DNA of 64,000 nucleotides from Chrysomallon squamiferum (taxonomy: Eukaryota; Mollusca; Gastropoda; Neomphalida; Peltospiridae): the NCBI GenBank assembly GCA_012295275.1, contig CM022665.1, forward strand, positions 48,729,064-48,793,063, read 5' to 3'. Of the stretch, positions 9,995 to 22,045 are shown piece by piece. A model generated the notes under the pieces. It had not been told where the DNA came from. It ran no database searches and worked only from the letters and a program-made list of their open reading frames with translations. Position 1 is the stretch's first letter, and each line of letters begins with the position of its first letter. A program made the translations under genes and the position numbers.

Positions 9995-10311
9995 CTGTGA
10001 AAATTGTAAAGGTTTTTACTGAATAACAAAGAGCATGATATATTAAAAGGATAATTTCAAAAACAGTTTTATGGGATATCTCAAATTTTTTATATCCATC
10101 TTGAATGAAAAGTCAAATGACTCAATGAAATAAATATATTAAATTGGAAAAGGTCATAAAATTACACTAGTTATTTTGCTAGAAATATTAAAATCAAGTC
10201 TAATCCTATAAACAGTTTAAATTACTCCAAATAAAGGTTAGAATTTTGACCTGTTTTGCTTGCTGAGTATAAGTAATCACATAAAAGGCATTCAAACTGA
10301 AAATGACAAAC
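9995..10311 (-). other. Intron, paralogous to intron 15
   Basis: It matches 38,245-38,569 (the intron between exons 15 and 16) along most of its length with substitutions. It therefore belongs to the duplicated exon block. Confidence 0.7.
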
Positions 10312-10527
10312 CTCGATTAACTATTTTCTCCAACTTTTTCACAATGATATCAGCACTTTGAGCAGACAGTTGTTGATATTTAGTTTCTCTGTGAGGTTTT
10401 TTAATGACTTCAAAAATCTTTTTTATTTCTTTTGTGATGAGATCTTTTGCATCAGCTACTAGTTTGTCAATTTGATGCCTTGCTGCTGGTATGTTTTCCA
10501 TTGTATACTTGAACAAATCATGTACAC
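10312..10527 (-). CDS. TRANK1-like: Chimeric exon 5/15
   Basis: 216-nt phase 1-1 exon. It begins as ankyrin exon 5 (GVHDLFKYTMENIPAARHQI) and ends as exon 15 (KLVADAKDLIT ... QQLSAQSADIIVKKL). It uses the exon 5 acceptor (TTTTTAG) and the exon 15 donor (GTTTGT). The frame is kept across the joint near 10,465-10,475, where the parents share only a few bases. Both parents are 1-1 exons, so the fusion fits splicing. Confidence 0.8.
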
Positions 10528-10559
10528 CTAAAAACAGACAAGGAAAAGTCATCAGGTCA

Positions 10560-12290
10560 AAACCAATAACTTGGAATATACAAAATATATTTAAGGTACA
10601 TGTTAGGTGAAAAATGACAAAAGTTTAATAAACAAAATTGTTTACACAAATGATTTACTTTTTCAGATAAATTTATTGTTGTCATTTAGACTTTATAAAC
10701 AAAATTCTGACTTCTTGGAGATTTATGAAGATATAAAATATTTTATTTTTGTGGAATAGATAAGAACTGACTGCACAGACAGTTTTAATAATACACTAAC
10801 TGTCAGTTAATCTTACTTAAGATGTGTGAATGCTTTCAGACAGGCAGTTATGTGAACAATGCTGGTTGTATAACTATAATGCTGATATGGTGTGTTAATC
10901 ATTTTTCTTATTCTTGTTTGTTATGTTTTAACATTAAAACATTAAGTTCATTTGAATTTCCAAACAATTTATTTTGTTTCAAAAATGGCTACGAACAAAA
11001 ACTGACGCACGCTCCCGGTGACGTCATATAATACTATCTCCCTTATTCCGTTTCCTCTAAACATCGTAAAATGTTAACTATAACACCGTTTAGATAAAAC
11101 ATTGTTGATGTGTGATTTAATGGTATCTGAGTTAGATTACTGTCACATAAAAAAGTAACATGAGACTGAAATATATTCTGTGACACAAATTTCATTTAGA
11201 CTGATATTTATTAAAACATATTTATAATTATTGGCTTCAGTCTTATGATACACTATTAAAACAATCTGAAATATATTCTATCGCTGTATTGCCTCTATAT
11301 TTGCAAAACTGGAAACAGCTGAAATATCAACAAATCTTCTTTACTGACCAACGCCATCAATAGTTGTCATTTAGACTTTATAAACAAAAATCTGAGCTGT
11401 TGGGTTTGCCAGTGAAGATAAAAACAGTGTTTTACTTATTATATAATAGTTTAAGTTGATAACTAGAAGAAACATTGGTAGTTTATCTTATTTCTGATCA
11501 TCTGTGAATATATAAAACAAACCAAACAACAGCAGAACACTGAAGGGCTTAGAATCAGCTGACAACACTGTTGTCAGTTAACTGGTATATTGAAGTATGA
11601 AAAAAAATAATAATAATAACAATAACATCAGCAACAACAACAACAACAGCAATTATAATAATATAATTTTTTTTTTTAAATTGTTGAAAGCAATTTTGAT
11701 TAAGGTGATATTTAGCACAGACTGTAAAATATGTCCTATAGTATTAACTGAGCATAAAACATGATAATGGGATTCAAAAATATAGTTCACAATTATATTT
11801 CAAAAACAATTTTTAACTAATCTTTTCCAGTAAACAAAATTAAATTATAGATTGTTTTGAAAAAAGTAATTACGTTTTAAAAATAATACTCATGCAGTTG
11901 TTTGTTGGTTCTAAATGTAAACAATAAAGATTTAACTATTGTAGCATAATGGATTTTATGAAATCTATCACCAAATGATCCAAAAAGATTTCTGATTTCT
12001 TTCGGTTTTGAAAAATATGTTTCATAACAATTTATTGTTTGTGCAGAATAAGCAGATATATCTCTCTATGTGAAGTGTACTAGAAATAATCAGTTTATCA
12101 GATATTTTATCCGTTTGAATTGCTGATGTCACACACTGTTTTTTGTGAAGCAGTTGCTAATTCCTGTAACACATCTACTTTCAGTTTAACTAGCATTTTA
12201 AAGCAATAAAGCTGTTTTAACAGTAAATTAGTGACATACTCACATATTTTCACTGTTTTATCTATACTTTGTAGCATGATTTCCTAAAGA
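10560..12290. repeat. Diverged dispersed repeat, no TRANK1 exon
   Basis: Most of this stretch has relatives at 18,180-18,960 and 59,840-60,500, for example the block around 11,290-11,420. A short exon-like piece (about 12,125-12,190) encodes a KLKVDVLQEL-type peptide like those in the 3.2 kb units. A small AT/CAA repeat lies near 11,606-11,665. No intact gene is seen. Confidence 0.7.
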
Positions 12291-13062
12291 TACTTTTTAC
12301 TTCCTTGTACACTATTGGTTTCAGTTCCACAAAAATGTACAAGGGACGTAATTTAGAATGGCAAGTTACAAACTGCATTTATGGGAGTAATTATTACTAT
12401 AATTTTGTTTTTCCTAAACTGTTAATATATATATTTATCAAACAGAGATCAAATTCTCAGGTGAAACTGACCATGTTAGTTATAATTCATTTGTTTCATT
12501 CCATATTTCAGCCTTAATATTCTTTACAAATGAACTTATTAATATCATCTTTTAAATATTAGTTTTCCAAATAATGTTTTAAATAAACAGACATGCACAT
12601 TTTCCTTTTTCTTCTGTTTCATAGTATTTATGTATGAGTGTTTCTCTACATCTCTTCCTACATTTTATATTTATTTTCCTTCTTACAAACCTGCACAAAG
12701 TGACATAAAAATACCTGAAATAATTATAGACTTTCTTACAAATATTTAGACAATAAAACTGAAAGGAAAATAAAAATGAATAGCTTTTTTGTTCTTAAAT
12801 ATTTGGTATTTAGTTTTAAGTATTTTCTTTAAGATTACTTAAAATGTCAAGACATGAATTCAAAAGAATAAAAATTACTAGTTTTTGCTCCTCTGTATTT
12901 CATTGTGTTTGAATTTACTAGTTACATGTATTAAATAGATGTCTATCTTTATTTTAGTTTCCTTATAAGAAACCATCAACTTTCAGTTTGTTTAAAATAT
13001 CAAGATATGAATTGAAAAGAATAAATAATCAATAAAAAAAATACTATTTTTTATTTTAGAAG

Positions 13063-13103
<41 letters not shown>

Positions 13104-13352
13104 TTATGTTACTAACTATGTTTCTTAAATAGATGACAATCTTTATTTCAGTTTACTTCTAACAGCAATATTCCAATATGAAGCCATGAATACAGTTATG
13201 TAACACAGAAGTGTGTCTGTTATTGAATGCAATTATCTTTGTAAAATGTGAAATGAGTTTTGAAAATAAAGCAGAAGTACTGTTCTAGAAATTAAATAAT
13301 AATTTAAATAAATTAATAATCAATAAATTTGATTACAACAAAGTAAAATTAA

Positions 13353-13398
<46 letters not shown>

Positions 13399-14465
13399 TT
13401 TGTTATTTATCACTTAAGGATGAGTTATTACCCAAGAACAAGACTTTTAGAATTTTATAAATATATAGCTGGGTCTTTTATCCTTTTTTTATGTTTTTCT
13501 TCTCCTTTTTTTTTTGCAATATTAAGTGTTAAAACTGGTGAATATTTGTTAATAGTGGCAAAATCTTCAAACATAAATAATTTAATAAGTATATGTGTGT
13601 ATGTTAAGAGTGTATTGTTACTTCTCATCTGATAACTTCTATATTTCTAACGTTGTTCTACTTTTTTATTAGCAAAGGCTAGATTTTATTACTGGCAAAG
13701 ACTAATAAATAATTTTAGATTTGTGATCTCATTTAATACTTAGGCAGAAATACAAAGTTTGTAATGATTCTATGTGGTTTTCATTTATAGTGATGAAATG
13801 AGAACTATTATATTGTAAATGGTTATTTTATTTTAATTTTTTTTATATTTAATGCTTAGGTCTGTTAAAATGGTTTACAATTTTTACCATTGGCAGATTT
13901 ATGACATATAAAACAAAATATTTTAGTTTTGTGGAATAGATATGATGAGGAATTGACTGCACAGATTGACAGTTATGTGAATAATATTGTATAACTATAA
14001 TGCTAATATGGAGTGCTAATTATTTTTCTTATTCATGTTAATGTATGATTTAATGGTATCTGAATGAGGTCTCTATCACGTAAAACGAGTAACATGAGAC
14101 TGAAATATATTCTGTGACACATACATTCATTTCATTTAGACAGATATTTATTAAAACATTATAATTATTGGCTTCAGTCATATTATTTAGTATTGAAAAA
14201 GCTGAAATATAATTATATTGTATTGCTATACTACCTGGACACAGTTGAAATATTAAAATATCTTCTTTACCAACCAAGGTCATCACTAGTTGTCATTTCG
14301 ACTTTATAAACAAAATTCTAATATCTAGAAGAAACATTGGTAGTTTATCTTATTTCTGATCATCTGTGAATATATAAACAAATCATCCAACAACAGAAAG
14401 CTGAAGGGCTTAGAATAAGCTTAGAACACTGTTGTCAGTTAACTGGTATACTGAAGTATGAAAAA

Positions 14466-14499
<34 letters not shown>

Positions 14500-14779
14500 T
14501 AAAGTATCCTTTATATAGATAGACACATAGATAGACAGATAGATATTTTTAAAGTAGTATTAACGCAGTTTTTTTTATAGTACATGCAGCTAAATGTAAC
14601 TGATAAATTTAACTATTCAGACACAATGGATTTTATGAAATCTATCAGCAAATGATCCAAAAATATTTCTCATTTCTTTGGGTTTTGAAAAATCTGGTTC
14701 ATTATAATTTATTGTTTGTGCAGAATAAGCAGCTATATCTATGTGAAGTGTACTAGAAATAATCAGTTTATCAGATATT

Positions 14780-14883
14780 TTATCTGTTAGAATTGTTGAC
14801 ATCACACGGTGCTTTCTGTGAAGCATTTTCTAATTCCTGTAATGCATCTACTTTCAGTTTAACTAGAATATCAAAGAACATAA
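14780..14883 (-). CDS. Conserved terminal exon-like block, unit copy 1
   Basis: Acceptor CTTTTGCAG, then FFDILVKLKVDALQELENAS and a short tail, then TAA. The same block is open and ends at the same stop in the copy at 48,574. Diverged versions at about 12,125-12,190 and 60,475-60,540 keep the VKLKVD(A/V)LQE core and the stop. Its entry phase fits the exon-like block at 15,450-15,501. Product unknown. Confidence 0.4.
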
Positions 14884-15147
14884 CTGCAAAAGAATAAATA
14901 ACCCATAAAATAATACTATTTTTTCCCTCTATATTTCAGTTTCCTTATGACAAACAGAAACATTCCAGTATGAACCCCTGAATACAATTACATAAGAGAA
15001 ATTTTGTCTATTATTGAGAGCAAATATCTTTGTAAATAACGAAATGAGTTCTGAAAATAAAACAGAAGTACACTTCCAGAAATTAAATAATAATTTAAAT
15101 AATTTAATAAACAATAAATTTCTAATACAAGATAGTAAACGTCATAC

Positions 15148-15184
<37 letters not shown>

Positions 15185-15449
15185 GTAATAGTAATAACAA
15201 CAAAAGCAACAACAACGCTACTACTACTACTACTACTACTAATAATAATAATAATCCAAAGCGTGTTTGCAAAGAAACTAATTCAGCACTACGGCTGTGT
15301 CAAATGTCACAAATATGATTTAACTTTGTACAACATTTGTGTGTCATCTGATTGATAATTATATTTAACAGTTATTAATGAAATAACAAATATTTTATAT
15401 ATTTTAAAGCATTAAAACTATTTTAACATTAAATTAGTGATATACTCAC

Positions 15450-15501
15450 GTTCCATTGTTTTATCCATGCTTTGTAGGATGATGAGATCGTCTTTGGATT
15501 T
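15450..15501 (-). CDS. Conserved short exon-like block
   Basis: 52 nt between TTTTTTAG and GTGAGTATA. It reads KSKDDLIILQSMDKTME with one base over, which joins the block at 14,780-14,883 in phase. Related blocks occur at about 12,240, 46,070, 49,380 and 61,240 with conservative changes (for example SKENFIMLQNVDKTLKM). Function unknown. There is a faint, possibly chance, likeness to the start of exon 2 (EFMQLQSATD). Confidence 0.4.
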
Positions 15502-15517
15502 CTAAAAAATATGTTTT

Positions 15518-16291
15518 ACTTCCTTGTACACTATTGGTTTCAGTTCCACGAATATGTACAAGGGACGTAACTTAGAATGACAAGTTACAAACTACATTTA
15601 TGGGAGTAATTATTACAATTATTTTGTTATTCCTAAACCGTTAATAAATAAATATATATATATTTATAAAACAGTGATCAAATTCTCAGGTGAAACTGAC
15701 CATGTTAGTTATAATTCATTTGTTTCATTCCATATTTCAGCCTTAATATTCTTTACAAATCAACTTATTATTATCAGCATTTAAACATTAGTTTTCCAAA
15801 TATTGTTTTAAATAAACAGACATGCACATTTTCCTTTTTCTTCTGTTTCATAGTATTTATGTATGAGTGTTTCTCTACATCTCTTCCTACATTTTATATT
15901 TATTCGCCTTCTTACAAACCTGCACAAAGTGACATAAAAATACCTGAAATAATTATAGACTTTCTTACAAATATTTAGACAATAAGTCTGAAAGGAAAAT
16001 AAAACTGAATAGCCTTTTTTGTTTTTAAATATTTGGTATTTACTTTTAAGTTTTTACTTTAAGTATACTTAAAATATCAAGACATGAATTCAAAAGAATA
16101 AATAACCTATATCAATTACTATTTTTTTCTCCTCTTTATTTCATTGTTTTGGAAGTTACTAGTTACATTTATTAAATAGATGTCTATCTTTATTTTAGTT
16201 CTCTTATAAGAAACCATCTACTTTCAGTCTACATAAAAAATCAAGATATGAATAAATAATCTATAAAAAATACAATTTCTTATTTTAGAAC

Positions 16292-16332
<41 letters not shown>

Positions 16333-16579
16333 TACTAATTATGTTTCGTAAATAGCTGCCAATCTTTATTTAAGTTTACTTGTGATAAACAGCAACATTC
16401 CAATATGAAGCCCTGAATACAACATAATAATAGAGAAGTGTTTCTGTTAATGAATGCAAATATCTTTGTAAAATGTGAAATGAGTTCTGAAAAACCCCCA
16501 GAAGTACTGTTCTAGAAATAAAATAATAACTTAAATAATTTAATAATGAATAAATTTGGTTACAACAAAGTAAAATTAA

Positions 16580-16610
<31 letters not shown>

Positions 16611-17860
16611 TTTGTTATTTATCACTTTAGGATGAGTTATCACCCAAGAACAAGACTTTTCGAATTTTAAAAAATTATCCTTTTTTTATGTTTTTCTTCT
16701 CCTTTTTTTTTTGCAATATTAAGTGTTAAAACTGGTGAATATTTGTTAATAGTGGCAAAATCTTCAAACATAAATAATTTAATAAGTATATGTGTGTATG
16801 TTAAGAGTGTATTGTTACTTCTCATCTGATAACTTCTATATTTCTAACGTTGTTCTACTTTTTTATTAGCAAAGGCTAGATTTTATTACTGGCAAAGACT
16901 AATAAATAATTTTAGATTTGTGATCTCATAAATACTTAGGCAGAAATACAAAGTTTGTAATGATTCTATGTGGTTTTCATTTATAGTGATGAAATGAGAA
17001 CTATTATATTGTAAATGGTTATTTTATTTTAATTTTTTTTATATTTAATGCTTAGGTCTGTTAAAATGGTTTACAATTTTTACCATTGGCAGATTTATGA
17101 CATATAAAACAAAATATTTTAGTTTTGTGGAATAGATATGATGAGGAATTGACTGCACAGATTGACAGTTATGTGAATAATATTGTATAACTATAATGCT
17201 AATATGGAGTGCTAATTATTTTTCTTATTCATGTTAATGTATGATTTAATGGTATCTGAATGAGGTCTCTATCACGTAAAACGAGTAACATGAGACTGAA
17301 ATATATTCTGTGACACATACATTCATTTCATTTAGACAGATATTTATTAAAACATTATAATTATTGGCTTCAGTCATATGATTTAGTATTGAAAAAGCTG
17401 AAATATAATTATATTGTATTGCTATACTACCTGGACACAGTTGAAATATTAAAATATCTTCTTTACCAACCAAGGTCATCACTAGTTGTCATTTCGACTT
17501 TATAAACAAAATTCTAATATCTAGAAGAAACATTGGTAGTTTATCTTATTTCTGATCATCTGTGAATATATAAATAAATCATCCAACAGCAGAAAGCTGA
17601 AGGGCTTAGAATAAGCTTAGAACACTGTTGTCAGTTAACTGGTATACTGAAGTATGAAAAATCAATAAATACATAAATAATTTTAAAGTATCCTTTATAT
17701 AGATAGACACATAGATAGACAGATAGATATTTTTAAAGTAGTATTAACGCAGTTTTTTTTTATAGTACATGCAGCTAAATGTAACTGATAAATTTAACTA
17801 TTCAGACACAATGGATTTTATGAAATCTATCAGCAAATGATCCAAAAATATTTCTGCCAA
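15518..17860. repeat. About 3.2 kb repeat unit, copy 2 (truncated)
   Basis: It is nearly identical to 12,295-14,670, including a long stretch (about 13,500-14,280 against 16,690-17,480) with only a few differences. It ends at about 17,855, where an exon-5-derived segment takes over. Contains (ATT)n near 16,297-16,330 and (AAT)n near 16,580-16,610. Confidence 0.88.
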
Positions 17861-17925
17861 AAACGTAGAACAATGTATAATGAAATAGAGCAAAATAAGT
17901 AACTTTTCAGTATCATTAAATCAAC

Positions 17926-18143
17926 TAGGTAGAGAATGGGCTGCTTTCCATGCCTGTTGCATATGTTGGTCCTGCATGCATAGCTGAGTAACTGCTTTAG
18001 CAGAGCCTCTCCACTGAATGAATTAATTTTCTCTGATTTCACAATGATGTGAAGAGCTGTTCCTCCAAACCGATCCTGGTTGTCAATTTGATGCCTTGCT
18101 GCTGGTATGTTTTCCATTATGTACTTGAACAAATCATGTACAC
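17926..18143 (-). pseudogene. TRANK1-like: Degenerate copy of ankyrin exon 5
   Basis: The exon 5 acceptor and reading start are kept (VHDLFKYIMENIPAARHQI, GGTALHIIVKSEKINSFSG, LLSYACRTN). The end after HGKQPI is replaced and no matching donor is found. It sits alone between repeat units. Confidence 0.65.
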
Positions 18144-18179
18144 CTAAAAACAGACAAGGAAAAGTCATCAGGCCAAAGA

Positions 18180-19034
18180 CAGTAACTTAGAATATACAAA
18201 ATATATTTAAGGTAGATGTTAGGTGATAAATGACAAAATTTTACTAAACAAAATTGTTTACTTAAATGATTTACTTTTTCAGATAAATTTATTGTTGTCA
18301 TTTAGACTTTATAAACAAAATTCTGACTTCTTGGAGATTTATGAAGATATAAAATATTTTATTTTTGTGGAATAGATAAGAACTGACTGCACAGACAGTT
18401 TTAATAATACACTAACTGTCAGTTAATCTTACTTAAGATGTTTGAATGCTTTCCTCTAAACATCGTAAAATGTTAACTATAACACCGTTTAGATAAAACA
18501 TTGTTGATGTGTGATTTAATGGTATCTGAGTTAGATTACTGTCACATAAAAAAGTAACATGAGACTGAAATATATTCTGTGACACAAATTTCATTTAGAC
18601 TGATATTTATTAAAACATATTTATAATTATTGGCTTCAGTCATATGATACACTATTACAACAATCTGAAATATATTCTATCGCTGTATTGCCTCTATATT
18701 TGCAAAACTGGAAACAGCTGAAATATCAACAAATCTTCTTTACTGACCAACGCCATCAATAGTTGTCATTTAGACTTTATAAACAAAAATCTGAGCTGTT
18801 GGGTTTGCCAGTGAAGATAAAAACAGTGTTTTACTTATTATATAATAGTTTAAGTTGATAACTAGAAGAAACATTGCTAGTTTATCTTATTTCTGGTCAT
18901 CTGTGAATATATAAAACAAACCAAACAACAGCAGAACACTGAAGGGCTTAGAATCAGTGCAGCAGAATTGTTTTGTCAAGGTAAATATAAAAACTGAAGT
19001 TAAATGGAAACAAGCACGAACATAGACATTCAAA

Positions 19035-19072
<38 letters not shown>

Positions 19073-19880
19073 TTACCACTACCACTACCACTACCACTAC
19101 TACTACTACTACTACTAGCACTACCACTACCACTACTACTACTACTACTACTAATAATAATAATAATAATAAAAAAATATTTAATAAGCACATGTGCCTA
19201 TGTTAAAAATGTATATTTGTTGCTCATCTGATAATTTCTATACTTCTAAGGTCATTCTACTTTTTTATGCTATGCTGGCAAAGATTAATAAATAATTTTA
19301 GACTTGTGATCTCAGTTAAATACAGAAACTGATATACAGTGTTTTAATGATTCTAGATTATTTTAATTTATAGTGATAAAATGATAACTGTAAATGTATA
19401 TTTAATTGTTTTGTTTATACTGATAAAATGATAACTATTATTTTACAAATTTTTATTGAATTTTTTAATTTACAATAATAAAATAACTATTATTTTATTT
19501 TGTATGTTTTTATTATTATTATTATTATTTTTTTTTATGACACTAATTATGTTTCTTTAATAGCTGTCATTCTTTATTTCAGTTTACTTATGAGAAACAG
19601 CAACATTCCAATATGAAGTCATGAATACAATTACATAACAGAGAACCGTGTCTATTACTGAATGGAAATATCGATGTAAATTAGGAAATGAGTTCTGAAA
19701 CTAAAACAGAAGTACAGTTCTAGAAATTAAATAATAATTTAAATAATTTAATAAACAATAAATTTCTTTAAACAACAACAACAGCAACACATAATAATAA
19801 TAATAATAATAATAATCCAAATTTAGTTTGCAAAGAAACTGTAAATCTGCACTATGACTGTGTCAAATATAACAAATATA
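18180..19880. repeat. Diverged repeat copy with CTA/AAT microsatellite
   Basis: 18,180-18,960 repeats 10,570-11,560 closely (with an internal deletion near 18,440). A (CTA)n/(CCA)n/(AAT)n run lies at 19,035-19,171. 19,200-19,760 is related to the other units, with an exon-like acceptor TTTCAG block near 19,690. No intact gene. Confidence 0.7.
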
Positions 19881-19887
19881 ATTTAAC

Positions 19888-20279
19888 TTGAGTTGCGAGC
19901 CAAAATACGAGATACGCCACCGCTATTTGGCAGAACCAACGACACATTATTCGCCGAGCATCCCGCGTCTCCCTCGTTTGCTTAGTGTGGTTACCTCGCC
20001 GTGGAAGCATGTTGTCTTGTGCTCACTTTTAGAGCAGAATTCTGCGAAATTTCTATGCGAAATCCTAACCCTGTACACTTTACTAAACCAGTTTAATCCT
20101 TTACATTCTCTTTTATTTGTTTTTATACAATATTTGGTACAAAAAACTGGGGTGGTTTTGGGTGGCTGGAACGGGTTAATGGTATTTCAATTAATTTCAT
20201 TTCGGAAAATTGGTTTGATACACAAATTTGAGTTATGAGCTCGGTCACGGAACGAATTAAACTCGTAAGTCAAAGTACC

Positions 20280-20283
<4 letters not shown>
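19888..20283. mobile_element. Tigger/pogo-like element, 3' end
   Basis: Ends in ACTCGTAAGTCAAAGTACCACTG, whose reverse reads CAGTGGTACTTTGACTTACG, the typical Tigger terminal inverted repeat. Inside, ATGAGCTCGGTCACGGAACG is also typical. Its left part (19,888-20,000) matches 26,068-26,180. The left terminus is missing and no transposase remains. Confidence 0.8.

Positions 20284-20331
<48 letters not shown>
20283..20331. repeat. (GT)n microsatellite
   Basis: Dinucleotide run directly abutting the Tigger end. Confidence 0.97.
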
Positions 20332-20335
<4 letters not shown>

Positions 20336-20339
20336 AAAG

Positions 20340-21240
20340 AAAATTGAAAAAAAAAACAATAAGATCAAAACAAAATACAAAACAGAAAATAAACTAAACT
20401 AAACAAAAAAAAAAATAAATAAAATAATCCATGAGGGAAAAAAAGAAGAAAAAAACAAACAAACAAAAACAAACCAAAGATTCAACATACTTGAGTTTAA
20501 ACATCTGTTTCTAAGAATACGTCAACAATTGAATGTCGTCATTCAAACCAAGAGAAGAGCGAGCTATTAATTTCATTTTCGTAAATCAAAATGTAGGGTT
20601 AAGTTTAGGACTATAAAATTAAAACAATTAGTGTAAGGAAATATGTTAAAATAAGGCTTTTATAAAGTTTAAAATAACTGATTTCAATAAACCTCTAACG
20701 TAAAATTGTAATAGGCAAGGTCAGTTACAGATAGGATTAGCATTAGGAATAGAGTTAGGGTTGGGTTTCACGTTCGGGTTAGAAGAAATGTAATTAGCTA
20801 TTTGTATCAAGATTATTTTTTATATAAAACCTCTGTTATTGGGAAAAATTTAAATAACTTTTATTAAAAAAAAAAAACCCATTACGCTGAGTGTTATGAT
20901 AAAATTTAATATCATTTGAAAAAATAATCTTTATTTCAACAGACACTAATTTATCATATTGTAATGAGCAATGTTATGGGTAGGGTTAACCGTAGGGTTA
21001 GGATTAGCATTAGATTTCCGGTCTGGGTTGGGATTAGGCTTATGGTTAGAGTTAGTATCATATTAATTTCTTAAAGTTATTTTTTATTTTATCCTATCAC
21101 TCATTATAAGCTTTCCGAAGTTAATTTTTTGGTAATATCAGTTATTTTAAAAGTTTGTCTTAACACATATCATATTTAAAAAAAAAAATTTAAACATTTT
21201 TTTTATCTTTATAGGGAAAGAAATATAGAAAATTTGAACC
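20340..21240. other. A-rich intergenic DNA with telomere-like GTTAGG motifs
   Basis: Poly-A-rich at 20,345-20,480. Two blocks (about 20,735-20,785 and 20,975-21,055) carry degenerate GTTAGGGTT/GGATTAGC motifs resembling worn telomeric-type repeats. No gene is seen. Confidence 0.5.
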
Positions 21241-21242
21241 CT

Positions 21243-21313
21243 ATAATAATAATAATAATAATAATAATGATAATAATAATAATAATAATTATTATTATTA
21301 TTATTATTATTAT
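21243..21313. repeat. (AAT)n/(ATT)n inverted microsatellite
   Basis: AAT repeats followed directly by ATT repeats, able to fold into a hairpin. Confidence 0.95.
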
Positions 21314-21599
21314 ATTTATATTTATTTACATGTTATTCTTTTCATATATGGTAAGTCTCATTAATTTTATTAAAGGGTAAACCAACCCAAATACGTGGTA
21401 AATCCAAAGAGTGTTTTTCATTTGACCTTATGGCAACATATCTGAGTACTCCCCACCTCACCACAAACATAATAATGTCCTTATTGGCAGTATTCAAAAA
21501 GCCACACTTTTGTATCACCATTCTAGTTAGAGGATGTTTCAATTTCATGTATTTCACGAAAGTGACACTGAAGGGTGACTCTGTTTTGTTGCTGTTACA

Positions 21600-22045
21600 G
21601 GAACAGTATTAATTGTCGTAGTAGTCATAGTAGCAGTATTAGTTGTTGTAATAGTTGTAGTAGCAGTATTAATTGTTGTAATAGTTGTAGTAGTTGTAGT
21701 AGCAGTATTAGTTGTTGTAATAGTTGTAGTAGTTGTAGTAGCAGTATTAGTTGTTGTAGTACTTGTAGTAGCAATATTAGCTGTAGCTGGATTATTTGTT
21801 GTTGTAGTACTTATAGTAGAACTGTTAGTTGTTGTACTAGTCCAACTAGCTGTGTTAATTGTTGCAATAGTGGTGGTACCAGTATTAGTTGTTTAGTGGC
21901 TATAGTAGCAGTATTAATTGCAGTTGTAGTACTTGTATTATCTGTAGCAGAATTGTTAATGATTACAGTAGCAGTTGTTCTAGTAGTTGTATTTGCTGTT
22001 GCAGCAGTGTTCGTTGTAGTAGTGTTATCAGTAGCACTACTGCCC
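21600..22045. repeat. Degenerate GTA/GTT trinucleotide minisatellite
   Basis: About 445 bp of GTA, GTT and GCA triplets in a loose higher-order order (TAGTTGTAGTAGCAGTATTA recurs several times). It stays open in several frames only because of its composition. I do not take it as coding. Confidence 0.85.

Larger units (their letters stand above)
12295..15515. repeat. About 3.2 kb repeat unit, copy 1
   Basis: It begins with the TTACTTCCTTGTACACTATT block and repeats after about 3.22 kb at 15,518. It contains (TTA)n at 13,067-13,104, (AAT)n at 13,352-13,397, an AAT/CTA run at 15,151-15,255 and exon-like blocks described separately. Further copies are at 46,110-49,430 and in part at 49,430-49,690 and 59,400-61,700. 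Confidence 0.85.

Noticed and set aside
14050-14286. 79-residue open frame repeated identically at 17,246-17,482
   Set aside because: Identity reflects the recent duplication of the 3.2 kb unit; copy 3 near 47,850-48,080 does not preserve it and no splice context supports it.
14617-14826. 69-residue open frame MLHRKHRVMST..., also at 48,411-48,620
   Set aside because: Overlaps the better supported exon-like block in another frame, whose acceptor, frame and stop persist in four copies; diverged copies break this frame.
18954-19231. Poly-Val / poly-Leu open frames
   Set aside because: Translations of the CTA/CCA microsatellite.
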